The notes under the pieces were generated by a model that ran no database searches, was not told the origin of the DNA, and saw nothing but the letters and a program-made list of their open reading frames with translations. This document shows positions 1 through 6,503 of a stretch of DNA of 7,365 nt, one piece after another. Position 1 is the stretch's first letter. Each line of letters begins with the position of its first letter. The DNA comes from Hyphomicrobiales bacterium (GTDB lineage: Bacteria > Pseudomonadota > Alphaproteobacteria > Rhizobiales > Kaistiaceae). The position numbers and the translations under genes were made by a program. The DNA lies in the NCBI GenBank assembly GCA_017305815.1, contig JAFKJZ010000286.1, forward strand, positions 1 to 7,365, read 5' to 3'.

Positions 1-852
1 GTCGTTGATCAGCACGGCGCCGAGCGGCGCGTAGCCGCTGCCGATCGCCTTGCCGCAGGTGATCATGTCGGGAACGACGTCCCAGTCCTCGATCGCGAAC
101 GGCCGGCCGGTGCGGCCATAGCCGGCCAGAACCTCGTCGGCGACGAACAGGATGCCGTAGCGGTCGCAAATCTCGCGGATGCGCTTGTAGTAGTCGGGAC
201 GCGGAACCAGGCCCGAGGCGGTGGTGCCGACGATGGTCTCCGCGAAAAAGGCGGAGACGGTCTCCGGTCCCTCGAGATTGATCGCGCGCTCCAGTTCGTC
301 GGCGCAGTCGAGCGTGCAGCCGCCCTTGTCCTTGCAATAGGCGCAGCGATATTCGTAGGGCGGGGCGATGTGGATCACCGGCAGCATGTAAGGCGTGTAG
401 GGCGCGCGCCAGCTGGTGCGGCCCGACAGCGACAACGTCGCGATCGTCACGCCGTGATAGCTCTGCCAGCGCGAGATGATCTTCTGGCGCTGCGTGTCAC
501 CGCGCTCCAGATGATACTGGCGGGCGAGCTTCAGCGCCGTCTCGTTGGCCTCGGAGCCGCCGGAGACGAAATAGACCGACTGCATCCCCTTCGGCGCGAC
601 GGAGAGGATCGACTTGCCGAACTCTTCCTGCCAGGGCGTCGTGAACTGGGCCGAATAGGCGAAGGTCACCTTGTCGCCGGCCGCCGCCAGCGCCTGGTAG
701 ATCTCGGTGCGGCCATGGCCGATACCGACCACGCCGGCGCTGCCCATGCCGTCGAGATAGGCCTTGCCGTCCGCGTCATAGAGATAGACGCCTTCGCCGC
801 GGACGGCGGTCGGGAGCTCGGCTGCATAATCCCGGGAAAATATCGACGACAC
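1..852 (-). CDS. Class III PLP-dependent aminotransferase, N-terminal 284 residues (3' end outside window)
   Basis: Fold-type I PLP enzyme of the class III aminotransferase family (omega-amino acid, GABA or 2,2-dialkylglycine type), which moves an amino group from an amine or amino acid to a keto acid in the cytoplasm. The start is GTG at 852-850, with AGGAG at 863-859 six bases upstream. Visible family landmarks are the N-terminal segment YLYDADGKAYLDG (23-35), the cofactor-phosphate loop SGGSEANE (97-104), SYHG (132-135), the cofactor-ring aspartate in VADEVLAGYGRTG (236-248, D238), and the Schiff-base lysine in TCGKAIGSGY (265-274, K268). Full-length members are about 430-460 residues, so roughly the last third lies beyond position 1. 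Residues 170-183 hold four cysteines (C170, C173, C179, C183), unusual in number for this family. It is divergent from a GntR regulator, which suggests local control. The substrate cannot be told from sequence; an amine or amino sugar derivative is a guess from the neighbouring importer. Confidence 0.92.
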   Translation of the reverse strand, partial: MSSIFSRDYAAELPTAVRGEGVYLYDADGKAYLDGMGSAGVVGIGHGRTEIYQALAAAGDKVTFAYSAQFTTPWQEEFGKSILSVAPKGMQSVYFVSGGSEANETALKLARQYHLERGDTQRQKIISRWQSYHGVTIATLSLSGRTSWRAPYTPYMLPVIHIAPPYEYRCAYCKDKGGCTLDCADELERAINLEGPETVSAFFAETIVGTTASGLVPRPDYYKRIREICDRYGILFVADEVLAGYGRTGRPFAIEDWDVVPDMITCGKAIGSGYAPLGAVLIND

Positions 853-944
853 CTGGCTCTCCTGCTGGGCGTGCGCCACCCATGCGGCGGCGACTCTCCT
901 GCCGTCCGTTTCGCCGTCTCACGACAGCCTGGCGGACGCCGCGC

Positions 945-973
945 AAGATCCTGCGAGTTAGAACTAGTGTCAA
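945..973 (-). promoter_or_regulatory. Candidate sigma-70 promoter for the aminotransferase gene
   Basis: Read on the minus strand, there is a perfect TTGACA -35 hexamer at 973-968. After a 17-base spacer comes GATCTT at 950-945 as a weak -10 (three of six consensus bases). Transcription would begin near 938, giving a leader of roughly 85 bases before the GTG start at 852. The -35 overlaps the palindromic box at 970-986, so a protein bound there would block RNA polymerase. The -35 match is seen directly; promoter activity is inferred. Confidence 0.5.
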
Positions 974-986
974 TATCGATTATTGA
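970..986. promoter_or_regulatory. Palindromic operator candidate, box 1 (TCAATA-N5-TATTGA)
   Basis: A perfect inverted repeat with six-base arms TCAATA (970-975) and TATTGA (981-986) around TCGAT, sitting in an AT-rich island of an otherwise GC-rich region. Bases 972-988 match 1100-1116 at 15 of 17 positions. A dimeric GntR/FCD factor encoded next door is the obvious candidate ligand, because such regulators bind short AT-rich inverted repeats near their own genes. It overlaps the -35 of the aminotransferase promoter, which suggests repression there. The repeat is seen; the binding protein is inferred. Confidence 0.6.
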
Positions 987-1098
987 TAAAATGGCAGCCG
1001 AAAAGGACAGGAAATTGCCTGCCACCCTGAGCCGCAGCCTGAGACAGGAATCGCGCACAGGATGCGGGACGACGGAACGCTCGGCCTAGTCGTGGTCG

Positions 1099-1116
1099 GA
1101 ATATCGTTTATTGTTA
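1099..1116. promoter_or_regulatory. Operator candidate, box 2 (GAAT-N7-ATTG)
   Basis: Second copy of the AT-rich box: AATATCGTTTATTGTTA at 1100-1116 against AATATCGATTATTGATA at 972-988, differing only by two A/T swaps. Its own dyad is less perfect (AATA/TATT inner arms, with G instead of C at the outer left position). It lies 128 bp from box 1, near twelve helical turns, so both would face roughly the same side of the DNA. It is 182 bp upstream of the GntR start and may serve autoregulation. Confidence 0.5.
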
Positions 1117-1297
1117 GTTTTCAACACCCGACAGGCAAACGATCCGCTCGGAACTGGCTGGAGCGCATGAAGGCAAGCTACGCTTGGAGGCCGGCGTCGC
1201 GGGAAACGATTCCCGCCGCATGGCCAGCGACAGAACGACCGACGGACGGGCGCCGCCTCGGCACCACCTCTCACCCGCCGCGTACAGGAACGATCCG

Positions 1298-1972
1298 ATG
1301 ATGGGCCGCCAGACCAAGAAGCCCGTATCCGGTGATACGCATGCCAGTCTCGAAGCCGAGATCGGCGACGCGTTGCGCAGCGCCATCCTGGATGGTGAAT
1401 TCGCCCCAGGCGTGCGCCTGATCGAGCTGGAGCTCGCCACCCGCTTCAACGTCAGCCAGGGCACGATCCGCGCCGCGCTGAAGTTCCTGCAGGCCGAGGG
1501 CCTGGTCGAGTACCGGCCCCGGCGCGGCAATTTCGTCATCACCGTCGAGAAGAGCGACGTCTACGAGATCTCGATGCTGCGCGAGGCGCTGGAATCGCTC
1601 GGCGCGCGCCTCGCCGCCAAGCGGATCGACGACCAGGGCCGCGAGGCGCTGGAAGAACTGCTGCAGGCAATGCGGACGGCCGCGCGCACCGGCAACCGGG
1701 CGCGGCTGACCGAACTCGACTTCGACTTCCACCGCACCGTGATCGAGATCTCCGGCCACCGCCGCCTGATGGAGGTCTACAACCGGCTGGAGGGTCAGAC
1801 GCGGATGTTCCTGCGCCTGACCGACAAGTTCTACCACGATCCGCTCGACATCATCGAGCTGCACGAGCCGCTGGTGAACGCCATCTGTAGCGGCGACGCC
1901 GAGGCCGCTTTCCAGCTCGCCAACCGGCACGCAGACGCCGATGCCGAGGAACTGATCGAGAGCATGCGCTGA
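1298..1972 (+). CDS. GntR-family transcriptional regulator, FCD (FadR-type) subfamily
   Basis: A 224-residue DNA-binding regulator that likely senses a small metabolite of the local pathway. Residues about 18-85 form the winged helix-turn-helix, including LRSAILDGEFAPGVRL, ELATRFNVSQGTIRAALKF and the wing VEYRPRRGNFV. Residues about 90-220 form the all-helical FCD effector domain. Its usual metal-binding set is present: D141 and H145 in the DFDFH stretch, H189 in ELHEPL, and H211 in NRHADAD. Length is typical of the family. I chose ATG 1298 because AGGAA at 1286-1290 lies seven bases upstream and the family-like sequence begins soon after; ATG 1301 directly follows and is also possible. An in-frame ATG at 1184 would add 38 residues without family similarity. 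It is divergent from an aminotransferase and precedes a sugar-type ABC cassette, so it probably controls both. The effector is unknown. Confidence 0.93.
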   Translation: MMGRQTKKPVSGDTHASLEAEIGDALRSAILDGEFAPGVRLIELELATRFNVSQGTIRAALKFLQAEGLVEYRPRRGNFVITVEKSDVYEISMLREALESLGARLAAKRIDDQGREALEELLQAMRTAARTGNRARLTELDFDFHRTVIEISGHRRLMEVYNRLEGQTRMFLRLTDKFYHDPLDIIELHEPLVNAICSGDAEAAFQLANRHADADAEELIESMR

Positions 1973-1977
1973 TCCGC

Positions 1978-2007
1978 CTGCCGGAGCGGAACTTTCCGTT
2001 GCGGCAG
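1978..2007 (+). terminator. Terminator-like hairpin after the GntR gene
   Basis: An imperfect inverted repeat starts six bases after the GntR stop codon. The outer arms CTGCCG (1978-1983) and CGGCAG (2002-2007) pair perfectly, and the inner arms CGGA (1987-1990) and TCCG (1995-1998) close on a four-base loop. Between them are a G-G mismatch, an A-U pair and a G-U pair. No run of T follows, so this is not a classic intrinsic terminator. It may slow polymerase, mark the transcript end, or protect RNA. Confidence 0.45.
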
Positions 2008-2010
2008 ATG

Positions 2011-2028
2011 CAATCTAAGGCATTGACT
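2011..2028 (+). promoter_or_regulatory. Operator candidate box 3 (CAAT-N7-ATTG) overlapping a TTGACT -35
   Basis: CAAT (2011-2014) and ATTG (2022-2025) are separated by seven bases, the same layout as box 1 (971-985) and box 2 (1099-1113), although the seven central bases differ. The right arm runs into TTGACT at 2023-2028, a good -35 for the downstream transporter operon. Box 1 likewise contains the TTGACA of the aminotransferase promoter. No good -10 is visible 16-18 bases downstream, so the promoter part is weak. Only eight arm bases are shared, so chance cannot be excluded. Confidence 0.38.
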
Positions 2029-2058
2029 GAAAAGACGTTATTCCGACGCGTCGGGTCA

Positions 2059-2075
2059 GCCGGCCCGGAGCCGGC
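2059..2075 (+). repeat. GC-rich inverted repeat in the leader of the transporter operon
   Basis: GCCGGC at 2059-2064 and again at 2070-2075 flank CCGGA, allowing a six-pair stem with a five-base loop. It lies about 95 bases before the binding-protein start, within the probable leader. It could stabilise the messenger RNA or be incidental, since GC-rich palindromes are common in such genomes. Confidence 0.3.
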
Positions 2076-2168
2076 CAATCCGATTGACCGACCATTCCGC
2101 CTATGAGAGCCTGCGTTGCGAGCCGCAAAGAGACGCGCTGAAGCGACTGGCTCCGGGAGGAATGCGCC

Positions 2169-3182
2169 ATGAGAAAATTGCCCATTCTGGCTACCCTTGC
2201 CCTGGTTCTGATGGCCGGGGCCGCCCATGCCGACACGTCCGGCAAGAAGATCGCCTTCTCCAACAACTACGCCGGCAATTCCTGGCGTCAGGCGATGCTG
2301 AAGAGCTACGACATCATCACCAAGAAGGCGGTCGCCGACGGCATCGTCGCCGCGTCCGACGTCTTCACCACCGCCGATCAGGAAGTGCCGACCCAGGCGG
2401 CGCAGATCCAGAACCTGATCCTGCAGGGCTATGACGCCATCGTCATCAACGCCGGCTCGCCCGACGCCCTCAACGGCGCCGTCAAGCAGGCCTGCGACGC
2501 CGGCATCGTCGTCGTTTCCTTCGACGGCATCGTCACCGAACCCTGCGCCTACCGGGTCGTCGTCGACTTCAAGGCGATGGGCAAGGAACAGGTCGCCCAG
2601 ATGGCGAAGTTCCAGCCCAAGGGCGGCAATCTCCTCGAGATCCGCGGCCTCGCCGGCACCTCGATCGACGAGGAGATCCACGCCGGCATCCTCGAAGGAA
2701 TCGCCGCCAACCCGCAGTTCAAGATCGTCAATTCGGTCACCGGCAACTGGGACCAGACGACGGCGCAGAAGGCCGTCGCCACCGTGCTGCCCTCGCTGCC
2801 CGAGATCGTCGGCATCGTCGACCAGGGCGGCGACGGCTATGGCGCGGCACAGGCCTTTGCCGCCGCCGGCAAGCCGCGCCCGACCATCATTCTCGGCAAC
2901 CGCCAGGACGAGTTGGCCTGGTGGAAGGAGCAGAAGGCCAAGGACGGCTACCAGACGTGGTCCTCGTCGATCGCGCCGGGCGTCTCCTCGCTCGCCTTCT
3001 GGGTCGCCCAGCAGGTGCTCGACGGCCGCACCGACATCCCGCACGACCTGCTGGTGCCCTACCTCGCCTTCACGCAGGAAGACTTCGAGGCGGCCCTGCC
3101 GAACATCCCCGAGGGCGGCGTGGCCACGCATGAATACACGCAGGCCGACGCGATCGCGGCGATCAAGGCCAACATCAAGTAG
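2169..3182 (+). CDS. Periplasmic sugar-type ABC transporter substrate-binding protein
   Basis: A 337-residue periplasmic binding protein of the ribose/LacI-like class (Peripla_BP_4 type), delivering a small solute to the membrane complex encoded downstream. A clear Sec signal peptide (MRK, hydrophobic core to residue 18, AHA before D22) predicts cleavage after A21. The mature part begins KIAFSNNYAGNSWR, the usual first strand and ligand-contacting loop. Later family segments are AAQIQNLILQGYDAIVINAGSPD (78-100), GGNLLEIRGLAGTS (152-165) and IVDQGGDGYGAAQAF (216-230). Two cysteines (C109, C126) could form a periplasmic disulfide. N33, N38, W39, W194 and R245 are plausible ligand contacts by position only. 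GGAGGA at 2156-2161 lies seven bases before this ATG; the ATG at 2162 is out of frame and too close to it. First gene of the importer cassette. The ligand is unknown: sugar, polyol or amino sugar. Confidence 0.94.
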   Translation: MRKLPILATLALVLMAGAAHADTSGKKIAFSNNYAGNSWRQAMLKSYDIITKKAVADGIVAASDVFTTADQEVPTQAAQIQNLILQGYDAIVINAGSPDALNGAVKQACDAGIVVVSFDGIVTEPCAYRVVVDFKAMGKEQVAQMAKFQPKGGNLLEIRGLAGTSIDEEIHAGILEGIAANPQFKIVNSVTGNWDQTTAQKAVATVLPSLPEIVGIVDQGGDGYGAAQAFAAAGKPRPTIILGNRQDELAWWKEQKAKDGYQTWSSSIAPGVSSLAFWVAQQVLDGRTDIPHDLLVPYLAFTQEDFEAALPNIPEGGVATHEYTQADAIAAIKANIK

Positions 3183-3226
3183 GCCGGGATCTCGCCCTCC
3201 CTCTGTCTGGGTGAATGCGGGTTGGA

Positions 3227-4576
3227 ATGTCCGAGGGTAGCTCTGCCATCGTGAGGCTGGACGGCGTCGAAAGACATTTCGGCGCCGTCCGCGCGCTCGA
3301 CGGCGTCGACCTGACGGTCGATGCCGGCGCCTGCGTCGGGCTGGGCGTGTTCCAGGAACTGTCGCTCTGTCCCAACCTGACGGTGGCGGAGAATGCCCGC
3401 ATCACGCATGCGTCGCTGCGTGGCGTCGGCTGGCGCAGGCGGTCGGCCGCCCTGATCCGCGCCAAGCTCGACGAGATCTTCCCGGGTCACGGCATCGACC
3501 CGTCCGACGTCGTTGGCGACCTCGCCATCGGCCAGCGCCAGATGGTCGAGGTGGCGCGCGCCTTCACCGTCACCGACGACCCGCTCCATCTCGTCATCCT
3601 CGACGAGCCGACCTCGTCGCTCGACGCCCATACCGCGGGACAATTGCTCGCCTTCGTGCGCCGCGCCGTCAGCCAGGGCATCAGTTCGATCCTGATCTCG
3701 CACATGCTGGGCGAGATCCTCTCCACCTGCGATCAGGTCGTCGTCATGCGCGACGGCAAGGTGGTCGCGACCGACATGGCCGCCGCGTTCGACCGCGACC
3801 GCCTGGTGGCGACGATGGGCGGTGCCAAGCACCGCGACAAGGCAGGCGCCGCCGCCCGAGCCCGCGGCGAGACGCCGGTCATGGTGCAGGCCCGGCCGCG
3901 CGGACAGACGGCAGGCGCCGATCTGGTGGCTCACCAGGGCGAGGTCATCGGCCTCGCCGGGCTCGCGGGCCACGGCCAGACCCGCCTACTGCTCGACATC
4001 TACCGCGCCTCGACAGCCCGCCGCGCCGGCATCGCGGTCAGCGCCCCGGTCTCGCTCGTCGCCGGCGACCGCCAGACCGACGGCATCTTTCCGCTGTGGT
4101 CGATCGCCGAGAACATCGGCATCCGCTCGCTCGCCCGTCTCCGGCGCGGGCTGCTGCTTTCCCCCGAGCGCGAGGCGGCGCTGGCCCGCGCCTGGCAACA
4201 GAAGATCGGCATCCGCACGCCGGATCTAGACAACAACGTCCTGTCGCTCTCAGGCGGCAACCAGCAGAAGGTGCTGTTCGCTCGCGCCCTCGGCTCGGAC
4301 GCCCGCATCGTACTAATGGACGATCCGATGCGCGGCGTCGACATCGGCACCAAGCTCGATGTCTACGACCTCATCCGCGAAGAGGCCCGCAAGGGCCGCA
4401 CCTTCCTCTGGTACACGACCGAGATGGACGAGCTGGAGAACTGCGATCACGTCTATGTCTTCCGCAATGGCCGCATCGTCGCCGACCTCGCGCAGAGCGA
4501 GCTGACCGAGGAGAAGGTGATCCAGTCCTCCTTCGAGGAAGGCGGACCGGAAGCCGCGCGGGAGCATACCCAATGA
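3227..4576 (+). CDS. Sugar-type ABC ATPase (two NBDs, RbsA/MglA-like) lacking the Walker A region of NBD1
   Basis: A 449-residue cytoplasmic ATPase that should energise the two permeases downstream. NBD1 keeps the Q-loop [10 protein letters not shown] (41-50), signature LAIGQRQ (99-105), Walker B LVILDEP (122-128, catalytic E127) and H-loop SH (H159). The P-loop is absent: the chain goes from GACVGL (34-39) directly to GVFQEL, removing about 47 residues compared with RbsA (501 residues). NBD2 has a degenerate Walker A GLAGHGQT (245-252, Q for Lys), a good signature LSGGNQQ (341-347), Walker B VLMDDP (D366 for Glu) and no H-loop histidine (WYTTEMDE). The reading frame is uninterrupted. I prefer ATG 3227 (MSEGSS, family-like N terminus) over ATG 3215; neither has a strong ribosome site. 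It starts 44 bases after the binding-protein gene and overlaps the next gene by ATGA. It may be a pseudogene, a catalytically dead protein, or a sequence error. Confidence 0.9.
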   Translation: MSEGSSAIVRLDGVERHFGAVRALDGVDLTVDAGACVGLGVFQELSLCPNLTVAENARITHASLRGVGWRRRSAALIRAKLDEIFPGHGIDPSDVVGDLAIGQRQMVEVARAFTVTDDPLHLVILDEPTSSLDAHTAGQLLAFVRRAVSQGISSILISHMLGEILSTCDQVVVMRDGKVVATDMAAAFDRDRLVATMGGAKHRDKAGAAARARGETPVMVQARPRGQTAGADLVAHQGEVIGLAGLAGHGQTRLLLDIYRASTARRAGIAVSAPVSLVAGDRQTDGIFPLWSIAENIGIRSLARLRRGLLLSPEREAALARAWQQKIGIRTPDLDNNVLSLSGGNQQKVLFARALGSDARIVLMDDPMRGVDIGTKLDVYDLIREEARKGRTFLWYTTEMDELENCDHVYVFRNGRIVADLAQSELTEEKVIQSSFEEGGPEAAREHTQ

Positions 4577-5559
4577 GCGCCGCCGCCCCTCCTTCCGAGC
4601 CGCTCGCCCGCGCCGGCTGGCGCTCGCCGGCCTTCGCCCGCGCGCTCCGCGCCCTGCTGCCGGCGCTGTCGCTGGTGCTGATCCTGATCGCGATCGCCTA
4701 TCTGAACCCGCGCGCGATCAGCTATTTCGGCTTCTCGCTGATGCTCAATCTGGCGATCCCGATCGCGCTCGCGACGATCGCGCAGATGTTCGTCATCACC
4801 GTCAACGAGCTCGACCTGTCGATCGGCACCTTTGTCGGCTTCGTCGGCTGCGTCACCGCCACCTGGCTTCGCGATGCGCCGCTCCTCGGCATCGTCGTCC
4901 TGCTCGGTTCGATCGGCGTCTATGCCGCCCTCGGCGCGCTGATCCACCTGCGCAACCTGCCGTCGATCGTCGTGACGCTCGGCATGAGCTTCGTCTGGCA
5001 GGGATTGGCCGTGCTCATGCTGCCGAAACCAGGCGGCAAGACGCCGGACTGGCTGCAGGGCTTCATGAGCCTGAAGCCGCCCTTCGTGCCGTTCCCGATC
5101 ATCGCGGCGGTCGTCATCGCGCTCGGCGTGCATTTCGCGCTGATGCGGACCTCCTACGGCGCCGTGCTGCGCGGCACCGGCGGCAACGCCCAGGCGATCC
5201 GCCGGGCCGGCTGGTCGATCCTGAAGACCAAGGTGACGATGTTCGCGCTGACGGGCCTGTTCGGCGTTCTGTCCGGCATGGCGCTGGTCGGCATCACCAC
5301 ATCCGCCGACGCCAATCTCGGCAACGGCTACACGCTGCTTGCGATCGCCGGCGTCATTCTCGGCGGCGGCGAGTTCGTCGGCGGCCGCGTCTCGCCGATC
5401 GGCGCCGTCATCGGCGCGCTGACGCTGGCGCTCGCCGCCTCGCCGCTGCTGACCTTCATGCATATTCCGCCCGACTGGCAGGTGGCGGCCAACGGCGCCA
5501 TCCTGATCATCGTGCTGGCGGCGCGCGCCCTGATCAGCCGCCGGGAGGGCGACCGATGA
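4573..5559 (+). CDS. ABC transporter permease 1 (BPD_transp_2, ribose/RbsC-like)
   Basis: A 328-residue inner-membrane permease forming half of the translocation channel. About ten hydrophobic segments are visible, roughly at 29-45, 56-77, 82-98, 103-124, 130-150, 174-191, 221-241, 252-268, 275-293 and 305-320. NELDLSIG (78-85) is the family's counterpart of the common GGIDLSVG motif. The cytoplasmic ATPase-contact loop is [14 protein letters not shown] (201-214), and the late glycine-rich segment is [20 protein letters not shown] (262-281). The start codon overlaps the ATPase stop as ATGA (4573-4576), indicating translational coupling; an upstream in-frame extension would run through the ATPase in another frame. 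It shares its family but only limited sequence with the next gene, so the two probably form a heterodimer. Confidence 0.94.
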   Translation: MSAAAPPSEPLARAGWRSPAFARALRALLPALSLVLILIAIAYLNPRAISYFGFSLMLNLAIPIALATIAQMFVITVNELDLSIGTFVGFVGCVTATWLRDAPLLGIVVLLGSIGVYAALGALIHLRNLPSIVVTLGMSFVWQGLAVLMLPKPGGKTPDWLQGFMSLKPPFVPFPIIAAVVIALGVHFALMRTSYGAVLRGTGGNAQAIRRAGWSILKTKVTMFALTGLFGVLSGMALVGITTSADANLGNGYTLLAIAGVILGGGEFVGGRVSPIGAVIGALTLALAASPLLTFMHIPPDWQVAANGAILIIVLAARALISRREGDR

Positions 5560-6503
5560 ACGGCATCAACACCCTTCTCGCCCGGCCCTGGATCTGGTCG
5601 TTCATCGGCGCGCTGGTGGTCTGGCTCGCGGCCATCACCTTCACCGGCGGCTATGGCGCCGGCGGCATGATCACGGCGGCGCTGTCGCTCGCCGTCTTCA
5701 TGGTCATCGTCGGCATCGGCCAGATGTTCGTCATCACGCTCGGTCCCGGCAATGTCGACCTGTCGCTGCCAGCCAATATCGGCCTCGCCAGCGCCGTCGC
5801 CATGAAAGTGATGGGCGGCAGCAATGCGATGATCGCCGTCGGCCTGGTGGCGGCGCTGGCGAGCGGCACGGCGGTCGGCGCCGCCAACTACCTCCTCATC
5901 CGCGTGCTGCGCATCCCGCCGATCATCGCCACCCTGTCGTCAAGCTTCATCGTCCTGTCGATCGACATCGCCTATGGCCGCGGCCTGCAAATCAAGCCGC
6001 CGCCGGCCTTCGCCGATTTCACCAATATCCAGATCCTCGGCATCCCGATCCTCGCCATCGGCGGCGTCCTCTTCGCCTGCCTCGCCGGCATCGCCCTGCA
6101 ACGCATGATCTATGGCCGCTCGGTGCTGGCGATCGGCCAGAACATGCGCGCCGCCTGGCTCGCCGGCATTCCGGTCGAGCGCATCCGCTTCCTGACCTAC
6201 ACGCTGTCCGGCGCGCTCGGCGGCATCAACGGCGCCCTGCTCGCCGGCTATTTCCGCGGCGCCAGCGTCGATATCGGCAACGAATATCTGCTGAGCTCGA
6301 TCGCCGTCGTCGTCATCGGCGGCACCTCGGTCGCCGGCGGCAAGGCCAACGTGCCGGGGATCTGGGGCGCCTCGCTGTTCCTGGTTCTGCTGCTCACCAT
6401 GCTCAACACCTTCGGCGTCAGCGCCGGCGTGCGCCTGCTTCTGACCGGCCTCATCATCGTCGGCGTCATCACCGCCGCTGGAGGCCAGGCCGCGCAGCGC
6501 TAA
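5556..6503 (+). CDS. ABC transporter permease 2 (BPD_transp_2, ribose/RbsC-like)
   Basis: A 315-residue inner-membrane permease, the second half of the importer channel. Hydrophobic segments cover most of the chain, starting near 13-30 and 38-62. The family motif appears as GPGNVDLSLPANIG (63-76). The ATPase-contact loop is GQNMRAAWLAGIPVERIRF (194-212), the equivalent of the EAA loop in other importers. A conserved late segment reads VVVIGGTSVAGGKANVPGIWG (251-271). The start overlaps the preceding stop as ATGA (5556-5559), so synthesis is probably coupled to permease 1. Length is normal and nothing looks broken. Last gene of this cassette; a weak GC hairpin at 6512-6532 follows without a T run. 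Confidence 0.94.
   Translation: MNGINTLLARPWIWSFIGALVVWLAAITFTGGYGAGGMITAALSLAVFMVIVGIGQMFVITLGPGNVDLSLPANIGLASAVAMKVMGGSNAMIAVGLVAALASGTAVGAANYLLIRVLRIPPIIATLSSSFIVLSIDIAYGRGLQIKPPPAFADFTNIQILGIPILAIGGVLFACLAGIALQRMIYGRSVLAIGQNMRAAWLAGIPVERIRFLTYTLSGALGGINGALLAGYFRGASVDIGNEYLLSSIAVVVIGGTSVAGGKANVPGIWGASLFLVLLLTMLNTFGVSAGVRLLLTGLIIVGVITAAGGQAAQR

Larger units (their letters stand above)
853..1297. other. Divergent intergenic regulatory region between aminotransferase and GntR genes
   Basis: No convincing gene lies here. Short open frames crossing it have no recognisable domain, and the in-frame upstream extension of the GntR gene (from 1184) is rich in Arg, Pro and Asp with no family resemblance. 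Most of the region is GC-rich, but two AT-rich islands at about 957-995 and 1100-1125 stand out. Each contains one copy of a shared 17-bp box (described separately). The left island also carries a minus-strand TTGACA element for the aminotransferase. I could not place a convincing promoter for the GntR gene; it should lie near the right box. Confidence 0.8.

Noticed and set aside
370..1089. Plus-strand open frame of 239 codons across the aminotransferase start and intergenic region
   Set aside because: Most of it is antisense to a well-supported aminotransferase, its sequence is Arg/Ala-rich without family resemblance, and it runs through the promoter region.
1184..1297. Possible 38-residue N-terminal extension of the GntR protein
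   Set aside because: No family similarity, an unusual composition, and a better ribosome-binding site just before ATG 1298.
1851..3131. Long minus-strand open frame of 426 codons
   Set aside because: It lies antisense to the binding-protein and GntR genes. Its Asp/Gly/Val/Arg-rich composition is typical of antisense frames in GC-rich DNA, and it has no recognisable domain.
3186..3201. Possible hairpin GGGA...TCCC between the binding-protein and ATPase genes
   Set aside because: Only four pairs with an eight-base loop; below what I can support, although intercistronic hairpins after binding-protein genes are common.
2431..3240. Plus-strand open frame of 269 codons inside the binding-protein gene
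   Set aside because: Extreme Ser/Arg/Pro/Thr composition from an alternative frame of a GC-rich gene; the overlapping frame has a signal peptide and a clear family match.
4453..5463. Minus-strand open frame of 336 codons opposite permease 1
   Set aside because: Composition dominated by Arg, Asp, Gln and Ala with no membrane or domain pattern; a shadow of the permease gene.
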